A stretch of 64,000 nucleotides of DNA from Saccharothrix tamanrassetensis (GTDB lineage Bacteria; Actinomycetota; Actinomycetes; Mycobacteriales; Pseudonocardiaceae), in the NCBI RefSeq assembly GCF_014203665.1, contig NZ_JACHJN010000001.1:682001-746000 (forward strand), read 5' to 3'. The notes under the pieces are model-generated. The model was not told the origin of the DNA and did no database searches. It saw only the letters and a list, made by a program, of their open reading frames with translations. Below, one piece after another: positions 61,826 through 64,000 of this stretch; position 1 is the first letter of the stretch, and the number at the start of each line of letters is the position of its first letter. A program made the translations under genes and the position numbers.

Positions 61826-64000
61826 ATGACGTCTGCCCAGAACCTGCCGAGAGCGGTGGGTGCGCAGGTCGAACGCACACCCGACGCACCCGCGATCGTG
61901 TCCGCCGAGGAGACGGTCACCTACCGGGAGCTGGAGGCGCGGGCCAACCGGCTCGCGCACCGGCTGATCGCCGAGGGCGCCCGCCCGGAACGGGTGGTGG
62001 CGGTCGCCCTGCCGAGGTCTGTGGACAACGTCGTCGCACGGCTGGCGGTGCTCAAGACGGGCGCGGCCTACCTGCCGGTGGACCCCGCCTACCCGGCGGA
62101 GCGGATCGGGTTCATGCTCGCCGACGCGCAGCCGCTGCTGGTGCTGGACGGTCCGCTGGACGCCGGCGACCGGCCGGACACCGACCCGGGCGTGCCGATC
62201 CACCCGGACTCCCCGGCGTACGTGATCTACACGTCGGGCTCCACCGGCAAGCCGAAGGGCGTGGTGGTGACGCACCGGGGTCTGCCCGCGTTCTCCGCCG
62301 CCGAGGTGGCGCACTTCGACGTCCGGCCGGGCGACCGGGTGCTCCAGTTCTCCTCCCCCAGCTTCGACGCCTCCGTGCTGGAGCTGTGCATGGCGCTGCC
62401 GGCCGGAGCCGCGCTGGTCGTGCCGCCGGAGGGCCCGCTGCTCGGCGAGCAGCTCGCGGACGTGATCGAGGACTTCGGGGTGACGCACGCGCTGATCCCG
62501 CCGGTCGCGCTGGCCACCGTGCCGCACCGGCGGTTATCCGGCTTCCGCACGTTGATCGTGGGTGGTGACGCCTGCTCGCCGGACCTGGTCGAGCGGTGGG
62601 CACCGGGGCGTCGGATGATCAACGCCTACGGGCCGACCGAGTCCACCGTCGTCACGAGCTGGAGTTCGCCGCTGACGCCGGGCGGTCCGCCGCCGATCGG
62701 GCGGCCGATCCCCGGCACCGAGGTGCGGGTGCTGGACGACGAGCTCCGGGCGTGCGCGGAGGGCGAGCTGTACGTCACGGGGGTGGGGTTGGCCCGTGGC
62801 TACCTGGGGCGTCCGGGGCTGACCGCGTCGCGGTTCCTCGCGGACCCGTTCGGTCCGCCGGGTTCCCGGATGTACCGCACCGGCGATGTGGTGCGGGTGC
62901 GCGACGACGGCGAGTTGGCGTTCGTCGGACGGGCCGACCACCAGGTGAAGATCCGCGGCTTCCGGGTGGAGCCGGGCGAGATCGAGGCGCTGCTGCGGGA
63001 GCACCCGGCCGTGCGGCAGGCCGTGGTGGTGGCGCGCGACGAGCCGAAGCGGCTGGTCGCGTACGTGGTGGGCGGGACAGACGGGTTGCGGGAGCACCTG
63101 TCCGGGACCCTGCCGGACTACATGGTGCCGTCGGCGTTCGTGTCGCTCGATGCGTTCCCGTTGAGCCCCAACGGGAAGCTCGACCGGGCCGCGCTGCCCG
63201 CGCCGGTCGTCGGCGACGTGCCGGAGGACTTCGTCGCTCCTCGCACGGAGGACGAGCGCCGGGTGGCGCAGGTGTGGTCGGACGTGCTGGGTGTGCCCCA
63301 CGTCGGCGCGCACGACGACTTCTTCGCACTGGGCGGGGACTCGATCCTCGCCGTGCGGGCGCTGGGGCGGCTCGGTGGGCTGCCGGTGCGGGCGATGTTC
63401 CAGCACCGGACGGTGGCGGCGCTGGCCGAGGTGCTGCCGACGCACCAGCCGATCCCCCGGGTGCCGCGTGACCAGGCGCTGCCGCTGTCCCCGGCGCAGC
63501 GCCGGTTGTTCTCGTTGGACGGCACCGCGGAGCAGAACACGGCGGTGGGGCTGCGGCTGACCGGTTCGCTGGACGTGGCGAGGCTGGAGAAGGCCCTCGA
63601 CGCCCTGGCGCAGCGGCACGACGCGTTGCGCACCACGTTCGACATCGTCGACGGTGCGCCGGTCCAGGTCGTCGCGCCACACGGCACGATCCCGCTGGTC
63701 GTGGGTGACGAACGGGAGCTCGCGGTGCCGTTCGACCTGCGGCAGGGGCCGTTGACGCGTGCGGTGCTGAAGCAACTGGGACCGGATGAGCACGTCCTGG
63801 TGTTGGTGCAGCACCACATCGTGACCGACGGCTGGTCGGTCGGCGTGCTGCTGGACGAGTTGGCGGACCTCTACGCCGGGGTCGAGCCGGCCTCGCCTTC
63901 CGCCCAGTACCCGGACTTCGCGGTGTGGGACGCGGGGCGTCCGCCGGGTGATGTGGCGTACTGGAAGGACCGGCTGGCCGGGATGGAGGCGTTGGACCTG
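61826..64000 (+). CDS. Non-ribosomal peptide synthetase, N-terminal part (A-PCP-C), runs off the window
   Basis: The frame is open from ATG 61826 to the window end (725 codons). Adenylation domain about 10-450: A3 [11 protein letters not shown] near 135, A5 NAYGPTE at 266, A8 region [19 protein letters not shown] and A10 NGKLDR. Aligned to the GrsA pocket by eye, the specificity residues read D-A-L-L-I-G-A-V-V-K, a hydrophobic pocket; I assign no substrate. A carrier protein follows (FFALGGDSI, pantetheine Ser506), then a condensation domain: [19 protein letters not shown] and active-site HHIVTDG (663-669). Starting with A-PCP and no condensation domain marks an initiation module. Confidence 0.95.
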   Translation, partial: MTSAQNLPRAVGAQVERTPDAPAIVSAEETVTYRELEARANRLAHRLIAEGARPERVVAVALPRSVDNVVARLAVLKTGAAYLPVDPAYPAERIGFMLADAQPLLVLDGPLDAGDRPDTDPGVPIHPDSPAYVIYTSGSTGKPKGVVVTHRGLPAFSAAEVAHFDVRPGDRVLQFSSPSFDASVLELCMALPAGAALVVPPEGPLLGEQLADVIEDFGVTHALIPPVALATVPHRRLSGFRTLIVGGDACSPDLVERWAPGRRMINAYGPTESTVVTSWSSPLTPGGPPPIGRPIPGTEVRVLDDELRACAEGELYVTGVGLARGYLGRPGLTASRFLADPFGPPGSRMYRTGDVVRVRDDGELAFVGRADHQVKIRGFRVEPGEIEALLREHPAVRQAVVVARDEPKRLVAYVVGGTDGLREHLSGTLPDYMVPSAFVSLDAFPLSPNGKLDRAALPAPVVGDVPEDFVAPRTEDERRVAQVWSDVLGVPHVGAHDDFFALGGDSILAVRALGRLGGLPVRAMFQHRTVAALAEVLPTHQPIPRVPRDQALPLSPAQRRLFSLDGTAEQNTAVGLRLTGSLDVARLEKALDALAQRHDALRTTFDIVDGAPVQVVAPHGTIPLVVGDERELAVPFDLRQGPLTRAVLKQLGPDEHVLVLVQHHIVTDGWSVGVLLDELADLYAGVEPASPSAQYPDFAVWDAGRPPGDVAYWKDRLAGMEALDL

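Overview
The window is high-GC DNA with strong G/C third-codon bias, frequent GTG starts, many 4-nt ATGA/GTGA gene overlaps and a perfect actinobacterial LexA box. Together with SARP/AfsR-type regulators, the PF04672-type SAM methyltransferase, an intein-bearing topoisomerase IV and the start of an NRPS gene, this points to an antibiotic-producing actinomycete, most likely of the Pseudonocardiales (Saccharothrix/Actinosynnema/Lentzea type). The genus is inference; no rRNA or tRNA gene was recognised.

Layout. 1-3118 (+): end of a catabolic operon (HpaE-like aldehyde dehydrogenase, a catalytically empty SDR, an intact SDR, a MoaF-family protein, a SnoaL/NTF2-like protein), closed by a hairpin shared with a convergent secreted SGNH hydrolase. 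4729-9049: a secreted M28 peptidase diverging from a large AfsR/SARP regulator. 9174-12616 (-): a stand-alone prim-pol protein, and a translationally coupled P450 plus secreted alpha/beta-hydrolase pair. 12770-15695 (+): SAM methyltransferase coupled to a PAS-GGDEF-EAL protein whose active sites have decayed. 16186-19188: a large ATPase regulator without a C-terminal HTH. 19413-22506 (-): a small membrane protein and an operon of FMN reductase plus DrrA/DrrB-like ABC exporter. 22681-27788 (-): hisG with a textbook terminator, a GNAT enzyme, a CE1758/CE1759 flavin pair and an XRE-type regulator.

28183-35696 (-): a decayed gene, then parC carrying two inteins (one with a dead homing endonuclease, one intact-looking and placed directly after the catalytic Tyr), then parE. 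35801-39731: a small membrane protein, a large protein with an ART-like C terminus and a TPR protein. 39846-44913: fused isobutyryl-CoA mutase (icmF), a 53-residue protein, an SOS-boxed alkB and an HxlR regulator. 45089-48457: divergent acyl-CoA synthetase and Ser/Thr kinase. 48585-55563 (-): FN3/beta-propeller membrane protein, MoxR ATPase, DUF58 and TgpA-like pseudo-transglutaminase, a cell-envelope type cluster. 55743-59644: MarR/yceI divergon, a degenerate anti-sigma-type ATPase, an EamA transporter and a small alarmone synthetase. 59645-60482 is a gene-poor, partly A/T-richer stretch that opens a probable biosynthetic cluster: a serine hydrolase and the first 725 residues of an NRPS (A-PCP-C), which runs off the right edge.

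Most striking observations: the double intein in topoisomerase IV with contrasting endonuclease states; several enzymes whose catalytic residues are gone while the fold persists (SDR, GGDEF/EAL, transglutaminase, HATPase); a TTGA-N4-TCAA motif shared by the MarR/yceI divergon and the flavin-pair operon; the ART-like protein; and the start of the NRPS cluster. All functional statements rest on reading motifs by eye; no database search was run.
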